Source: JABSOG01 sp041583135 (GTDB taxonomy: Bacteria > Pseudomonadota > Gammaproteobacteria > Enterobacterales > Alteromonadaceae). From it: a stretch of 64,000 bases of DNA. Shown here one piece after another: positions 33,037 to 41,832 of this stretch; within the stretch, counting starts at the first letter, position 1, and every line of letters begins with the position of its first letter. The notes beneath the pieces are model-generated. The model did no database searches. It saw nothing but the letters and a program-made list of their open reading frames with translations, and was not told the DNA's origin. The position numbers and the translations under genes were made by a program. The DNA lies in contig JBFHGJ010000001.1 in the NCBI GenBank assembly GCA_041583135.1, forward strand, positions 88,132 through 152,131, written 5' to 3'.

Positions 33037-33509
33037 ATCCACGTCGTAAACAAAGGCTATATGCCATTATCAGCCTGCTGCTGGGCTTATCTGCCATTAC
33101 TGGGCTTGTCCTCTACGCCCTAAGCGAGAACATTGACTTGTTCTTTACCCCTTCTGAGGTAATTGACGGTCGCAAAAAAGACGGTATCAAGCCTGAGATT
33201 GGCCAGCGCCTGCGTATTGGCGGACTGGTGGTACCCGGCTCGGTCAAACGCAACGATGAGACGTTGGACGTCAGCTTCGACTTGGTCGATACCGGCCCTA
33301 AGGTAACCATCGTCTATCAAGGCATTTTGCCGGATCTGTTCCGCGAAGGACAGGGCATTGTCGCGCAGGGGCATTTGGTGGCGGAAAACCGTATCGAAGC
33401 GTTTGAGGTGCTAGCCAAGCATGATGAGAATTACATGCCTGAGGAAGTTGCTGACGCACTCAAAGAAATGGGTCAGTACAAAAGCGAATACGGCAAAGAC
33501 AAGGAATAG
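33033..33509 (+). CDS. ccmE: Heme chaperone CcmE
   Basis: CcmE binds heme covalently in the periplasm and passes it to the CcmF/H ligase. The 158-residue protein has an N-terminal membrane anchor and an OB-fold beta barrel. The heme-binding His130 lies in 'LAKHDENYMP', which also holds the conserved Tyr134. The C-terminal tail is charged. The start overlaps ccmD by 4 nt and the stop is followed immediately by ccmF. Confidence 0.98.
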   Translation: MNPRRKQRLYAIISLLLGLSAITGLVLYALSENIDLFFTPSEVIDGRKKDGIKPEIGQRLRIGGLVVPGSVKRNDETLDVSFDLVDTGPKVTIVYQGILPDLFREGQGIVAQGHLVAENRIEAFEVLAKHDENYMPEEVADALKEMGQYKSEYGKDKE

Positions 33510-35510
33510 ATGATGATCCCGCAACTGGGTTACTTAAGCTTAACCATTGCCTTGGGGCTGGCTGTCATGCTGGCTATCTTTCCTTTGTGGGGAGCGCACC
33601 GTGGTAATATTCAATTGATGAACAGTGCCAAGGCTTTGGCTTTAGGTGTGTTTTTCTTTACCGCCTTGTCCTTGCTGGCATTGACCTACGCCTTTATTGT
33701 CAATGACTTTACCATCGCCTATGTCGCCACCCATTCAAGTTCACTGACGCCGCTCCGTTACCGCATCACTGCCGTCTGGGGCGGACATGAAGGTTCATTT
33801 TTGCTGTGGATATTTATTTTTGGTTTGTGGATGGCCGCCGTGGCGGTGCGTTCGAATAATATTCCACTGATCATGCGTTCTCGGGTACTCGGGGTGATGG
33901 GGTTTGTCTCTATCGGCTTTTATTTGTTTATTTTGCTGATGTCGAACCCGTTTGAAACCTTGTTGCCGTATTTTCCTATCGAAGGTCGTGATCTCAATCC
34001 GCTGTTGCAAGATTTTGCCATGATCATCCACCCGCCGCTGTTATACATGGGCTATGTCGGCTTGTCGGTGTGTTTTGCTTTTGCCATCGCGGCGTTAATG
34101 ACTGGCAAGCTCGATGCGACTTGGGCCAAGTGGTCAAGACCTTGGGCGATGGCCGCTTGGATGTTTTTGACCCTCGGTATCGTGATCGGCAGCTGGTGGG
34201 CCTATTACGAGCTTGGCTGGGGCGGCTGGTGGTTTTGGGATCCGGTTGAGAATGCATCATTGATGCCTTGGCTGGTGACCACGGCGCTTATCCATTCGTT
34301 CGCGGTGACCGAAAAACGTGGTATTTTCAAATCTTGGACTGTGCTGTTGGCTATCGCCGGATTTTCGTTATCCTTGCTTGGTACTTTCCTGGTGCGCTCA
34401 GGCATTGTGGTGTCTGTTCATGCCTTTGCCTCCGACCCGGATCGCGGATTATTTATTTTGGCCTTTTTGTTTGTGGTTATCGCCTCCAGTTTGGCGCTTT
34501 ACGCGCTTAAAGCGTCCCATATGCGCAGCTATGTCAAATACACCATGTTCTCCCGTGAGGTGTTCTTATGGGGCAACAACATTATTTTGACCGTGGCGAC
34601 TATGGTGGTGATGCTTGGTACGTTCTTGCCGATGATCCACAAAGAGATTGGGCTGGGGTCTATTTCTATCGGTTCGCCATTCTTTACTGAGATCTTCAGT
34701 TACCTGTTGCCGCCATTTGCGTTATTGCTGGTTATCACGCCGCTGATCCGCTGGAAACAAAACCGTTTTGACAGCGTCAAAAAGCCGCTGTTTATCGCCT
34801 TGGTGCTCAGTGTCATTATCGGCCTTGGCCTGCTGAGTGTTGGCCAGAGTTTTGTCGATAATCTGGCGTTGATGGGATTAATCTTGTCGATTTGGATCGG
34901 TATCTCAACCATTCAAGCGGTACTTAAGAAAAAGCCGGTGCAGGCACAAGGTTTTGCTGCGCTCAAACAGCTTAGCGGCTCAGAATGGGCCATGGTACTG
35001 GGTCATTTAGGCTTTGCGGTGGCCATTATTGGCATGGTCATGACGTCTTCGTACGGGGTGGAAAAAGACGTGCGGATGCGTCCGGGGCAAACCGTCAATC
35101 TCGCCGGTTACGATTTTAACTTTGTTGGCGTTAAGAATATTTCGGTGGAAAACTACACCGGTCATGCCGGTACGGTGAAAGTTAGCTATGACGGTAAGCC
35201 AGTGGCGACCATGGTGGCAGAAAAGCGGGTCTATATCGTGCAACAGATGCCAATGACCGAAGCGGCAGTCGATGCCGGATTTACCCGGGATTTATTTGTC
35301 GCGCTGGGAGAACCGTTCGACGACGGTTCGTGGGCACTGCGCATCTATCATAAACCCTTTATTCGCTGGATCTGGTTTGGTGGATTGATCATTGCCTTTG
35401 GGGCATTGTGCGCGATGATGGATAGACGCTATCGCTTAAGACGCAAAACCTTGTCGCAACAAGCGTTAGCCGAACAAACTGCGACGCCGCAAACTCAGGA
35501 GGCCCTATGA
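33510..35510 (+). CDS. ccmF: Cytochrome c heme lyase CcmF
   Basis: CcmF attaches heme to apocytochrome c together with CcmH and CcmI. The 666-residue protein has about fifteen membrane segments. The WWD motif is 'GGWWFWDPVENASLMPWL', and conserved His residues occur in 'VWGGHEGSFLLW' and 'MIIHPPLLYMGYV', with a periplasmic domain near the C-terminus. It starts right after the ccmE stop and overlaps dsbE by 4 nt. Confidence 0.98.
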   Translation: MMIPQLGYLSLTIALGLAVMLAIFPLWGAHRGNIQLMNSAKALALGVFFFTALSLLALTYAFIVNDFTIAYVATHSSSLTPLRYRITAVWGGHEGSFLLWIFIFGLWMAAVAVRSNNIPLIMRSRVLGVMGFVSIGFYLFILLMSNPFETLLPYFPIEGRDLNPLLQDFAMIIHPPLLYMGYVGLSVCFAFAIAALMTGKLDATWAKWSRPWAMAAWMFLTLGIVIGSWWAYYELGWGGWWFWDPVENASLMPWLVTTALIHSFAVTEKRGIFKSWTVLLAIAGFSLSLLGTFLVRSGIVVSVHAFASDPDRGLFILAFLFVVIASSLALYALKASHMRSYVKYTMFSREVFLWGNNIILTVATMVVMLGTFLPMIHKEIGLGSISIGSPFFTEIFSYLLPPFALLLVITPLIRWKQNRFDSVKKPLFIALVLSVIIGLGLLSVGQSFVDNLALMGLILSIWIGISTIQAVLKKKPVQAQGFAALKQLSGSEWAMVLGHLGFAVAIIGMVMTSSYGVEKDVRMRPGQTVNLAGYDFNFVGVKNISVENYTGHAGTVKVSYDGKPVATMVAEKRVYIVQQMPMTEAAVDAGFTRDLFVALGEPFDDGSWALRIYHKPFIRWIWFGGLIIAFGALCAMMDRRYRLRRKTLSQQALAEQTATPQTQEAL

Positions 35511-36097
35511 GCGAAAACAAACGCAATCTGTGGTTCTTTTTATTGCCTTTAGCCATTTTCTTGGTGTTGGTGGTGTTTTTGCTGCTGGGGCTTTTTTCTA
35601 ATCCGCGTGAGCACGATTCGGCGCAGATTGAGAAAAAGCTGCCTCAGTTTCAGTTGAGTGATTTGATGATTGATGGCAAGCGCTGGCAACGGGAAGATTT
35701 GCTCGGCGAAACCTTTTTGCTCAATGTCTGGGGGACTTGGTGTGTGACTTGCGACCAAGAGCTGCCGTATTTGACCGAGCTGCGCAATCAAGGGGTGAAA
35801 ATTGTCGGACTTTATTACGATCAGGAAATCGACCCGGATTTTGGTGAGTCGATGGATATCACTGCGCTCAGAGCTGAAGTAAAAGATAAACTGGCGAGGC
35901 TCGGCAATCCCTATCAGTTCAATATTTTGGACGATACCCGTGAAATGCTGCTCGATTTGGGCGTCACCGGCGCCCCGGAAACCTTTTTGGTGGATAAGCA
36001 CGGGGTGATTAAGGTGCATCATTTGGGCGATATCAACCCAAGGGTATGGCGGAGCAAATTTGCCCGTCTTTACAGTGAATTGAAGGCTGGGCAATAG
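35507..36097 (+). CDS. dsbE: Thiol:disulfide oxidoreductase CcmG/DsbE
   Basis: CcmG/DsbE is the membrane-anchored thioredoxin-like protein that keeps apocytochrome c cysteines reduced for heme attachment. The 196-residue protein has an N-terminal membrane helix and the active site 'WGTWCVTCDQE' with Cys79 and Cys82. The cis-proline segment is 'GVTGAPETFLVDKHGVI', the family hallmark. It is coupled to ccmF by ATGA and followed after 1 nt by ccmH. Confidence 0.97.
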   Translation: MSENKRNLWFFLLPLAIFLVLVVFLLLGLFSNPREHDSAQIEKKLPQFQLSDLMIDGKRWQREDLLGETFLLNVWGTWCVTCDQELPYLTELRNQGVKIVGLYYDQEIDPDFGESMDITALRAEVKDKLARLGNPYQFNILDDTREMLLDLGVTGAPETFLVDKHGVIKVHHLGDINPRVWRSKFARLYSELKAGQ

Positions 36098-36098
36098 T

Positions 36099-36587
36099 AT
36101 GAAAGCAATGTTGAATTTGCTCTTTGGCGCTGCGTTGATGACTTTGAGTTTGGGGGTTTTGGCGCAAGACGTTGAAGAATTGCGGCAATTTGACTCCAAC
36201 GCACAAAAACAGCTCTACAAAGAATTGACCGACGAGCTACGCTGTCCGAAGTGTCAAAACCAAAATATCGCCGACTCAAACGCCAATATTGCCAAAGATC
36301 TGCGTAATAAGGTGTACAAACTGGTCAAAGACGGTAGTAGTAAAGACGATGTTATCGACTATATGGTTGAACGCTATGGCTACTTCGTCTACTACAAACC
36401 GCCACTGACCGCCGGAACCATTGTGTTGTGGCTATTGCCCATTTTGTTTGTGCTGTTTACTTTGCTGCTGATTTGGGTGAAATCCAAGCGCAGCCGCGAA
36501 AAGGTCGAGACAGGACAATGGAGCGAGCAGCAAGAACAGCGGCTCAATCAGTTGATCGAACAACTTAACCACCCTCAGGAGCGTTGA
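36099..36587 (+). CDS. ccmH: Cytochrome c maturation protein CcmH
   Basis: CcmH is the membrane-bound thiol protein that acts with CcmF in heme ligation. The 162-residue precursor has a signal peptide ending near 'LGVLAQDVEE', the redox motif LRCPKCQ with Cys49 and Cys52, a three-helix domain and one C-terminal membrane helix ('TIVLWLLPILFVLFTLLLIW'). It is the short form. The TPR part found fused in E. coli CcmH is here the separate ccmI gene. Confidence 0.97.
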   Translation: MKAMLNLLFGAALMTLSLGVLAQDVEELRQFDSNAQKQLYKELTDELRCPKCQNQNIADSNANIAKDLRNKVYKLVKDGSSKDDVIDYMVERYGYFVYYKPPLTAGTIVLWLLPILFVLFTLLLIWVKSKRSREKVETGQWSEQQEQRLNQLIEQLNHPQER

Positions 36588-36588
36588 T

Positions 36589-37872
36589 ATGGGGCCTTTT
36601 GCAATTGTAGCTGCGCTGTTGGTGTTGTTGGCCGCTGGGTTGTGGTTTATGGCGGTGAGGATGAGCCGGGTAAAAGCCAGTGATGAATATCGCTCGCTGG
36701 CGTTAGAGCAGGTCGCCACCTATCAGCTTAGGCTCAAAGAGCTAGCGCATGAACGTGAATATGATGAACTTGATGAGCAAGAGTATAATGCCAGTGTCAT
36801 TGAGTTAAAGCGCCAATTACTGCAAGATTTGGAGCAGCAAAACAGCGGTGAGAAAAACCGTCAGTTTGCGCTGTTTGTGCCGGGCATGTTGTTTTTGGTT
36901 GGTTTTGTCGCCAGCTTTTATTTCGTTAACGGCGAATCGGCCAAATTGGAGCAATGGCAGGAGACAATGGATAAGTTGCCCGCACTCAGCGAGCGGGCGG
37001 TAGAAGGGAAGGGGGAGCCGCTTAGCGCCAAAGAGCTACAGCAGTTTGCCCTTGGCCTAAGAACCCAACTGTTTGAGGTAGGTGATGATGCCGTAGCTTG
37101 GCTGTTGCTTGGCCGTGTAACGATGTCGTTAAATGACTTTGATTCGGCGGTGATGGCGCTTGAGCGTTCTTACCGGTTAGATCCGACCAGACTGAACACC
37201 CAATTGAGCTATGCGCAGGCATTATTGATGCAAGGCGGTGCCAACTCGATGCACCAGTCGGCAAGAGTGCTGGCCCAAGTGCTTAGCACTGAACCTGATA
37301 ATGTCGATGCGTTGTTCATGGTCGGCTATATTGCTGAGCAAATGCAGGATTTGCCGCAAGTCAAAATGACTTGGGACAGACTATTGGCGGTGTTGCCTGA
37401 GCACGATACTCGACGTGCTTTTGTGACCGACAAATTGGCCGCTTTGAATATGGCTATAGAGCAGGCGGCAACTGCCGAAGCAGACAAGCCCGGTGGCAAT
37501 GACGACAAGGTGAACTCAAGCGCCGCTAGTGCCGTATTAACCGTAGACCTGCGTCTTGCCGACAATCTCAAAGGCAAGATCCCAAACAATGCAGTGTTGT
37601 TTGTCTATGCCAAGGCCGCCAAAGGTATGCCGATGCCAGCGGCTGTGGTTAGGCTCAATCAGTTTGATTTGCCGCTCACCGTTGAGTTGAGCGATAAAAA
37701 TGCCATGTTAGATACTTATAAATTGTCGAACCTCGACGAGGTGGTGGTTTATGGCAGGGTGTCGAAAGATGGCGATATCGCGGTTTCACAAGGTGAATTG
37801 CAGGGGCAAACTCAGGCGTTTTTATTAAAAGATACAAAGCAAGTGTCGGTGCTTATCGATCAGTTACTCTAG
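36589..37872 (+). CDS. ccmI: Cytochrome c maturation TPR protein CcmI
   Basis: CcmI holds apocytochrome c for the heme lyase. The 427-residue protein has two N-terminal membrane helices ('IVAALLVLLAAGLWFMAVRM' and 'QFALFVPGMLFLVGFVASFY') around a Leu/Glu-rich coiled-coil cytoplasmic loop. TPR units follow ('AWLLLGRVTMSLNDFDSAV', 'ALFMVGYIAEQMQDL'), then a C-terminal domain with a 'VFVYAKAAKGMPMPAAVVRL' pattern. It is the last gene of the ccm operon. A 53-nt gap leads to mlaA. Confidence 0.95.
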   Translation: MGPFAIVAALLVLLAAGLWFMAVRMSRVKASDEYRSLALEQVATYQLRLKELAHEREYDELDEQEYNASVIELKRQLLQDLEQQNSGEKNRQFALFVPGMLFLVGFVASFYFVNGESAKLEQWQETMDKLPALSERAVEGKGEPLSAKELQQFALGLRTQLFEVGDDAVAWLLLGRVTMSLNDFDSAVMALERSYRLDPTRLNTQLSYAQALLMQGGANSMHQSARVLAQVLSTEPDNVDALFMVGYIAEQMQDLPQVKMTWDRLLAVLPEHDTRRAFVTDKLAALNMAIEQAATAEADKPGGNDDKVNSSAASAVLTVDLRLADNLKGKIPNNAVLFVYAKAAKGMPMPAAVVRLNQFDLPLTVELSDKNAMLDTYKLSNLDEVVVYGRVSKDGDIAVSQGELQGQTQAFLLKDTKQVSVLIDQLL

Positions 37873-37925
37873 TGTCACTGGGGCAGTGGTGATTGAATCG
37901 TTAGGTGAGGACAAAAAGGAAACAA

Positions 37926-38702
37926 ATGATGCGTACATGGCTTAAATTACTGGCAGGGTGCTCGATGTTGTTATTGGTGGGCTGCTCGTCTACGCCAAAC
38001 AATGAACCTTTGGTTAGCAGCAACGACCCTAATGATCCACTTGAGCAATTCAACCGGCCGATATTTGAGTTTAACTGGAAGGTGCTCGATGCCAATATCC
38101 TTAAGCCAGCGGCCAAGGGCTATCAGAAACTGCCTGAGCCGATGCGTGATGGTTTAATCAATGCGGCGGAAAATCTCGATGAACCGGTCAATTTGGTAAA
38201 CAATGTGCTGCAATTTAAGCTCAAAGATGCCTCTGTGACGACCGGACGTTTTTTGATTAACTCGACGGTGGGCTTACTGGGCTTGTTTGACGTTGCCGGT
38301 GAAATTGGACTTAAGCAACAAGACGAAGACTTTGCGCAGACCCTTGGGGTTTGGGGCGCCGATCAGGGCGCTTATTTGATGATCCCGGTCAGAGGGCCTT
38401 CAACGGTCAAGGACTTTACCGGCGATGTCGTTGATGCTGCGGCATTTTCCTTCAATATGCTGAAGTTTCCGCAAACCTTGCTTAAGTTGACGATCAAAAC
38501 CTTAGATACCCGGGTAGAGTTGATGGGGCAGGAGCAACTGTTAAATGATGCCATCGACCCATACTCGTTTACCAAAGAGGCTTATCTGCAACGGCAGGAG
38601 TTTAAGCTCCATGACGGCAACGTACCGCCTAAATCGGTTGAAGAAGAATACGGCGACATCGATGCGTTGTTAGAAGACGGCGACGAAGAATTGGAGGAAT
38701 AG
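37926..38702 (+). CDS. mlaA: Outer-membrane lipid asymmetry lipoprotein MlaA (VacJ)
   Basis: MlaA removes misplaced phospholipids from the outer leaflet of the outer membrane and hands them to MlaC. ATG 37926 follows AAGGA by 6 nt. It begins a lipoprotein signal peptide with lipobox LVGC (Cys20). The 258-residue protein contains the family segment 'DPLEQFNRPIFEFNWKVLD', with 'TTGRFLINSTVGLLGLFDVA' and 'GVWGADQGAYLMIPVRGPS' further on. The acidic tail is usual. The next gene follows after 6 nt, which may place MlaA at the head of the envelope operon. Confidence 0.96.
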   Translation: MMRTWLKLLAGCSMLLLVGCSSTPNNEPLVSSNDPNDPLEQFNRPIFEFNWKVLDANILKPAAKGYQKLPEPMRDGLINAAENLDEPVNLVNNVLQFKLKDASVTTGRFLINSTVGLLGLFDVAGEIGLKQQDEDFAQTLGVWGADQGAYLMIPVRGPSTVKDFTGDVVDAAAFSFNMLKFPQTLLKLTIKTLDTRVELMGQEQLLNDAIDPYSFTKEAYLQRQEFKLHDGNVPPKSVEEEYGDIDALLEDGDEELEE

Positions 38703-38708
38703 CCTCAC

Positions 38709-40016
38709 ATGGACAAGGCGCTCAGACAATTCTATCTCGCATCGATGGTGGTGTTTGTGTGTTTTGGCATCGCTGCCGAGCGCTATGGTTTTTTTCCGGC
38801 GCCGCAACTTAAGTGGGTTTACAATCAGGCAAAGTTGGCATTGGGTCTGTTTGGCCAAGAAAATCAGTGGTATTACATACCGAGCAACGGCCGCCAGCGG
38901 GTGGAAAACCTCAAACCTGAACAAGTTCAGCCGGGGCTGACCATGCTGACCGGCATGGGACCTGATAAAACCTTGCAGATATCTATTGTTGATAGTGCCG
39001 GGACGCTGGTGCAACATTGGACAATCGATTGGTTTGAACTGTGGCCTGACGCGACGCATTTAGCCGACAATTTTATGCCCATCTCTCGTCCCGGCACGCA
39101 TGTTCATGGTGCTAAGCTGATGGATAACGGCGATGTGGTGTTTAATTTTGAGAACTTGGGTTTAGTGCGCCTCGATGCCTGTGGCAACACGGTTTTTCGT
39201 TTGCCTTATCAAACCCATCATTCGGTGTTTCAAGATGAATCAGGCACCATTTGGTTACCCGGTCAAACCAATTACACTCAAGTTTGGGATAAATATCCCG
39301 GGTTTGTTCCACCGTTTAAAGACGATACGGTAGCGCAGGTGTCACCACAAGGCGAGTTACTGACAACCCAATCGGTGATGGCGCTGCTCGATAAAAATGG
39401 ATTGATGGGACTGACCTTGATGTCGAGCCTCTCAAGCCGTGATCCGAAACCGACCGGTGATTTGTTTCACTTAAACGATGTCGAGGTTTTTCCAACCTCG
39501 ATGGCCGAGGGGGTATTTAAGCACGGCGATGTGATGATATCTTTACGCAATATCAACACCGTGCTGGTGTACGACCCCAAAACCCTAGCGATCCGTTTTA
39601 TTTCTACCGGACATTTTGCCCGCCAGCACGACCCGGATTTTATCGATGGTAACCATATTAGTGTTTATGACAACAACCATGTGCCGGGTGTCAAAGATAA
39701 GCACAGCAAGATAGTGGCAGTATCGGCTATCGACGGCAGTGTACGCACCTTGTTTGCCGGTGCTCAGTCTTTGCCGTTTTACTCTAAGATCATGGGGAAA
39801 CACCAGTGGTTGGCCAACGGAAACTTGTTGGTTTTAGAGTCGTTTAACGGCAGGGCGATGGAACTCAACCGCGATAATGAGCTGGTTTGGGCGTACAACA
39901 ATGTCATTGAAGGGACTGACAAAGTGGGTATAATGGAGGGCGCCGAGCGCTTGGCACCACGCTTTGATAAGGCATTTTTCAACGCCTTAAACCGTCATTG
40001 TCAGGCCCCCAACTAA
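38709..40016 (+). CDS. Arylsulfotransferase (ASST)-like protein
   Basis: The 435-residue protein starts with a hydrophobic anchor ('FYLASMVVFVCFGIAAERYG'). A beta-propeller-like body follows, with 'GTHVHGAKLMDNGDVVFNFE', 'LGLVRLDACGNTVFRLPYQTHHS' and 'DLFHLNDVEVFP', the His-containing blade motifs of arylsulfotransferase-family proteins. It ends in 'NGNLLVLESFNGRAMELN'. ASST enzymes move sulfate between phenolic compounds without PAPS. Remote members of this family may do other things, so the substrate is unknown. Position beside a PAPS-type sulfotransferase gene suggests envelope modification. Confidence 0.75.
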   Translation: MDKALRQFYLASMVVFVCFGIAAERYGFFPAPQLKWVYNQAKLALGLFGQENQWYYIPSNGRQRVENLKPEQVQPGLTMLTGMGPDKTLQISIVDSAGTLVQHWTIDWFELWPDATHLADNFMPISRPGTHVHGAKLMDNGDVVFNFENLGLVRLDACGNTVFRLPYQTHHSVFQDESGTIWLPGQTNYTQVWDKYPGFVPPFKDDTVAQVSPQGELLTTQSVMALLDKNGLMGLTLMSSLSSRDPKPTGDLFHLNDVEVFPTSMAEGVFKHGDVMISLRNINTVLVYDPKTLAIRFISTGHFARQHDPDFIDGNHISVYDNNHVPGVKDKHSKIVAVSAIDGSVRTLFAGAQSLPFYSKIMGKHQWLANGNLLVLESFNGRAMELNRDNELVWAYNNVIEGTDKVGIMEGAERLAPRFDKAFFNALNRHCQAPN

Positions 40017-40034
40017 TTGCTTAACTATAGGTTG

Positions 40035-40310
40035 ATGATGCTCAAGTTTCCGCTTTTTTTGTTTATTTTGCTGATGATGCCACTACCTGCGCTGGCTTAT
40101 ATGGGGCCGGGGGCTGGGATCACTGCCATTGGCTGTCTTATCGCCCTCGTTGCCGGGCTTTGGTATACCCTCAAAGGCTTTTTGTGGCTGCCGCTTAAAC
40201 GCTTGTTGGGTTTTGGCAAAGACCAACAGCAAGATCTACCGCAAGCGGCCGAGCAGACGCCACAGACTTCGGCACAAGCGCAAAGTGCCAAGCTTGAAGA
40301 CAGCAAGTGA
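40035..40310 (+). CDS. Small membrane protein of unknown function
   Basis: About 91 residues. I use ATG 40035, though TTG 40017 and ATG 40038 are also in frame. There is a signal peptide-like start ('FLFILLMMPLPALAYMGPGAG'), then one membrane segment ('CLIALVAGLWYTLKGFLWL') and a polar Gln/Ala-rich tail. Small proteins with the 'YMGPGAG' segment occur in exopolysaccharide or phosphodiesterase neighbourhoods, but I know no function. It overlaps the next gene by 4 nt. Confidence 0.7.
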   Translation: MMLKFPLFLFILLMMPLPALAYMGPGAGITAIGCLIALVAGLWYTLKGFLWLPLKRLLGFGKDQQQDLPQAAEQTPQTSAQAQSAKLEDSK

Positions 40311-40684
40311 TTGAATATGCGCTCGTGGCGCTGGCCTCTATGCTGGCGATTTATCTGTTTAGCCGTTTTGATTTGGTGGCGAGCTGCCAAGCGGTGTTTG
40401 CGACCGCAGCGAAGAGCGCTGCAATCGATAAAGATCCTCACCTGCCGCAGCGTGACAAAGAACGCCAGATACAGCAGGCCGCTAAGCAACTGTTAGGTTT
40501 ATTTGCCCGTATCTTATCGCTGTCTGTCGTGGCACTGATATTACCGTTTTTACCGCTCTATTTGCTGAGCTTATTCGACTGGTTGGATTTTGCAAAAGTG
40601 CTGGAGATCTTAAGCAGCGTCGAGTTTTTTGTAGTGTTTCTATTGGTCTTTATTGTTGTGTATATAAAGGCCAAACGTGTCTGA
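40307..40684 (+). CDS. Small two-span membrane protein of unknown function
   Basis: This 125-residue product has an N-terminal hydrophobic segment and two strong C-terminal membrane helices ('ILSLSVVALILPFLPLYLL' and 'VEFFVVFLLVFIVVYI'). Between them lies a charged helical region around 'LPQRDKERQIQQAAKQLLG'. The start is GTG 40307, overlapping the preceding gene. The end overlaps the sulfotransferase gene by 8 nt. I do not recognise the family. The tight packing suggests it works with the neighbouring sulfotransferase or ASST-like protein. Confidence 0.7.
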   Translation: MIEYALVALASMLAIYLFSRFDLVASCQAVFATAAKSAAIDKDPHLPQRDKERQIQQAAKQLLGLFARILSLSVVALILPFLPLYLLSLFDWLDFAKVLEILSSVEFFVVFLLVFIVVYIKAKRV

Positions 40685-41729
40685 GTTTCACGATAACTAT
40701 TCTTGGCTTGATAAGGCGCTGCATTATCTTGCATTTAAAACGCCCGGACTACAGCTCAAACTTGCCGCCGTCGAAAGTGAAGAGCACGGCAAGGCCATTG
40801 CGACTAAGCGGATTCAAAAGCCGGTGTTCATTACCGCACTACCCAGAGCCGGCACCACGATTTTACTTGAGCTGCTAAGCAATACCGGCCTTTTTTGTTA
40901 CCATAGCTATCGCGATATGCCTTTTGTTTATACGCCGCTTTTGTGGCGTAAATTTGCCGGTCGTTTTGCCAAGCAAGATGCGCCGGTTGAGCGAGCCCAT
41001 GGCGATGGCATACAGATCAACCAACAAAGCCCGGAAGCGTTTGAAGAAATGTTTTATCTGGCGCATTTTGCCGAGCAGTATCAAGGTGATTCGATTGCCC
41101 CTTGGACTGAGGACATCAATAGCGAGGCGTTTGAGCATTTCTTTTTGCAGCATATTGCCAAGTTGATGATCCGCGATGATAAAGCGCGCTATTTGTCGAA
41201 AAACAACCTTAACATCGCTCGATTGGGCTTTTTGCAGCAGCGTTTTGGTGATGGCTGCTTTGTCGTGCCCTTTCGTGAGCCTTTAGATCACGCAATGTCA
41301 TTGTGGCGGCAGCACCGTAATTTCAATCGTCTACATCAGCAAAACGGTTTTGCCCGAGACTATATGGCGGGGGTTGGCCATTTTGATTTTGGTGAGAACT
41401 TAAAGCCGGTCGATTTCAATCATTGGTTGCGGCGCTGTCCGTATCAAAGTGACGATGTCAATTTCTGGTTGAGCTACTGGCTGGCTTGCTATGAGGCATT
41501 GATTGTTCAGCCCGGGATATACTTTATCGGTTTTGAGGCGTTGTGCACAAACCCTAAAGCGTCTTTGCAAGCGTTGGCCGAGTACGTTGATATCGCACCT
41601 GATGCGCTGCTCAGTGCGCTAGATAAAGTTAAGCCGCCCAGCCCAAGGGAGCTTGATATACGTCAGTTTGACCCGGCACTGGTCGATAGCGCGCAATCGC
41701 TCTATCGCCGTTTATGTGATAAAAACTGA
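40677..41729 (+). CDS. PAPS-dependent sulfotransferase family protein
   Basis: The 350-residue protein carries the 5'-phosphosulfate loop ALPRAGTT at residues 54-61 and a 3'-phosphate-binding segment 'VVPFREPLDHAMSLWRQH'. The later 'SYWLACYEALIV' and 'YFIGFEALCTNP' are typical of the Sulfotransfer_3 class. It should move sulfate from PAPS to a sugar or small molecule. The substrate cannot be read from sequence. GTG start inside the end of the preceding membrane gene. Context with flippase and glycan genes suggests polysaccharide sulfation. Confidence 0.85.
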   Translation: MSEFHDNYSWLDKALHYLAFKTPGLQLKLAAVESEEHGKAIATKRIQKPVFITALPRAGTTILLELLSNTGLFCYHSYRDMPFVYTPLLWRKFAGRFAKQDAPVERAHGDGIQINQQSPEAFEEMFYLAHFAEQYQGDSIAPWTEDINSEAFEHFFLQHIAKLMIRDDKARYLSKNNLNIARLGFLQQRFGDGCFVVPFREPLDHAMSLWRQHRNFNRLHQQNGFARDYMAGVGHFDFGENLKPVDFNHWLRRCPYQSDDVNFWLSYWLACYEALIVQPGIYFIGFEALCTNPKASLQALAEYVDIAPDALLSALDKVKPPSPRELDIRQFDPALVDSAQSLYRRLCDKN

Positions 41730-41784
41730 TATAAGTCAATTTATTAACAATGCTTGAGACTAACCAAGCTAGGGCCGGTTGGCC

Positions 41785-41790
41785 TATAAT
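41785..41790 (+). promoter_or_regulatory. Candidate -10 element (TATAAT) for the PhyH-Rieske gene
   Basis: A perfect TATAAT lies in the 103-nt gap between the sulfotransferase gene and the dioxygenase gene. Transcription would start near 41797, ahead of the GGAG ribosome site at 41824. The hexamer 17 bp upstream (AACCAA) is a poor -35, so an activator or extended element may be needed. Confidence 0.4.
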
Positions 41791-41832
41791 AGCGAGCAAT
41801 TTTTCATTCTCTCGCGCGAACTTGGAGCTTCC

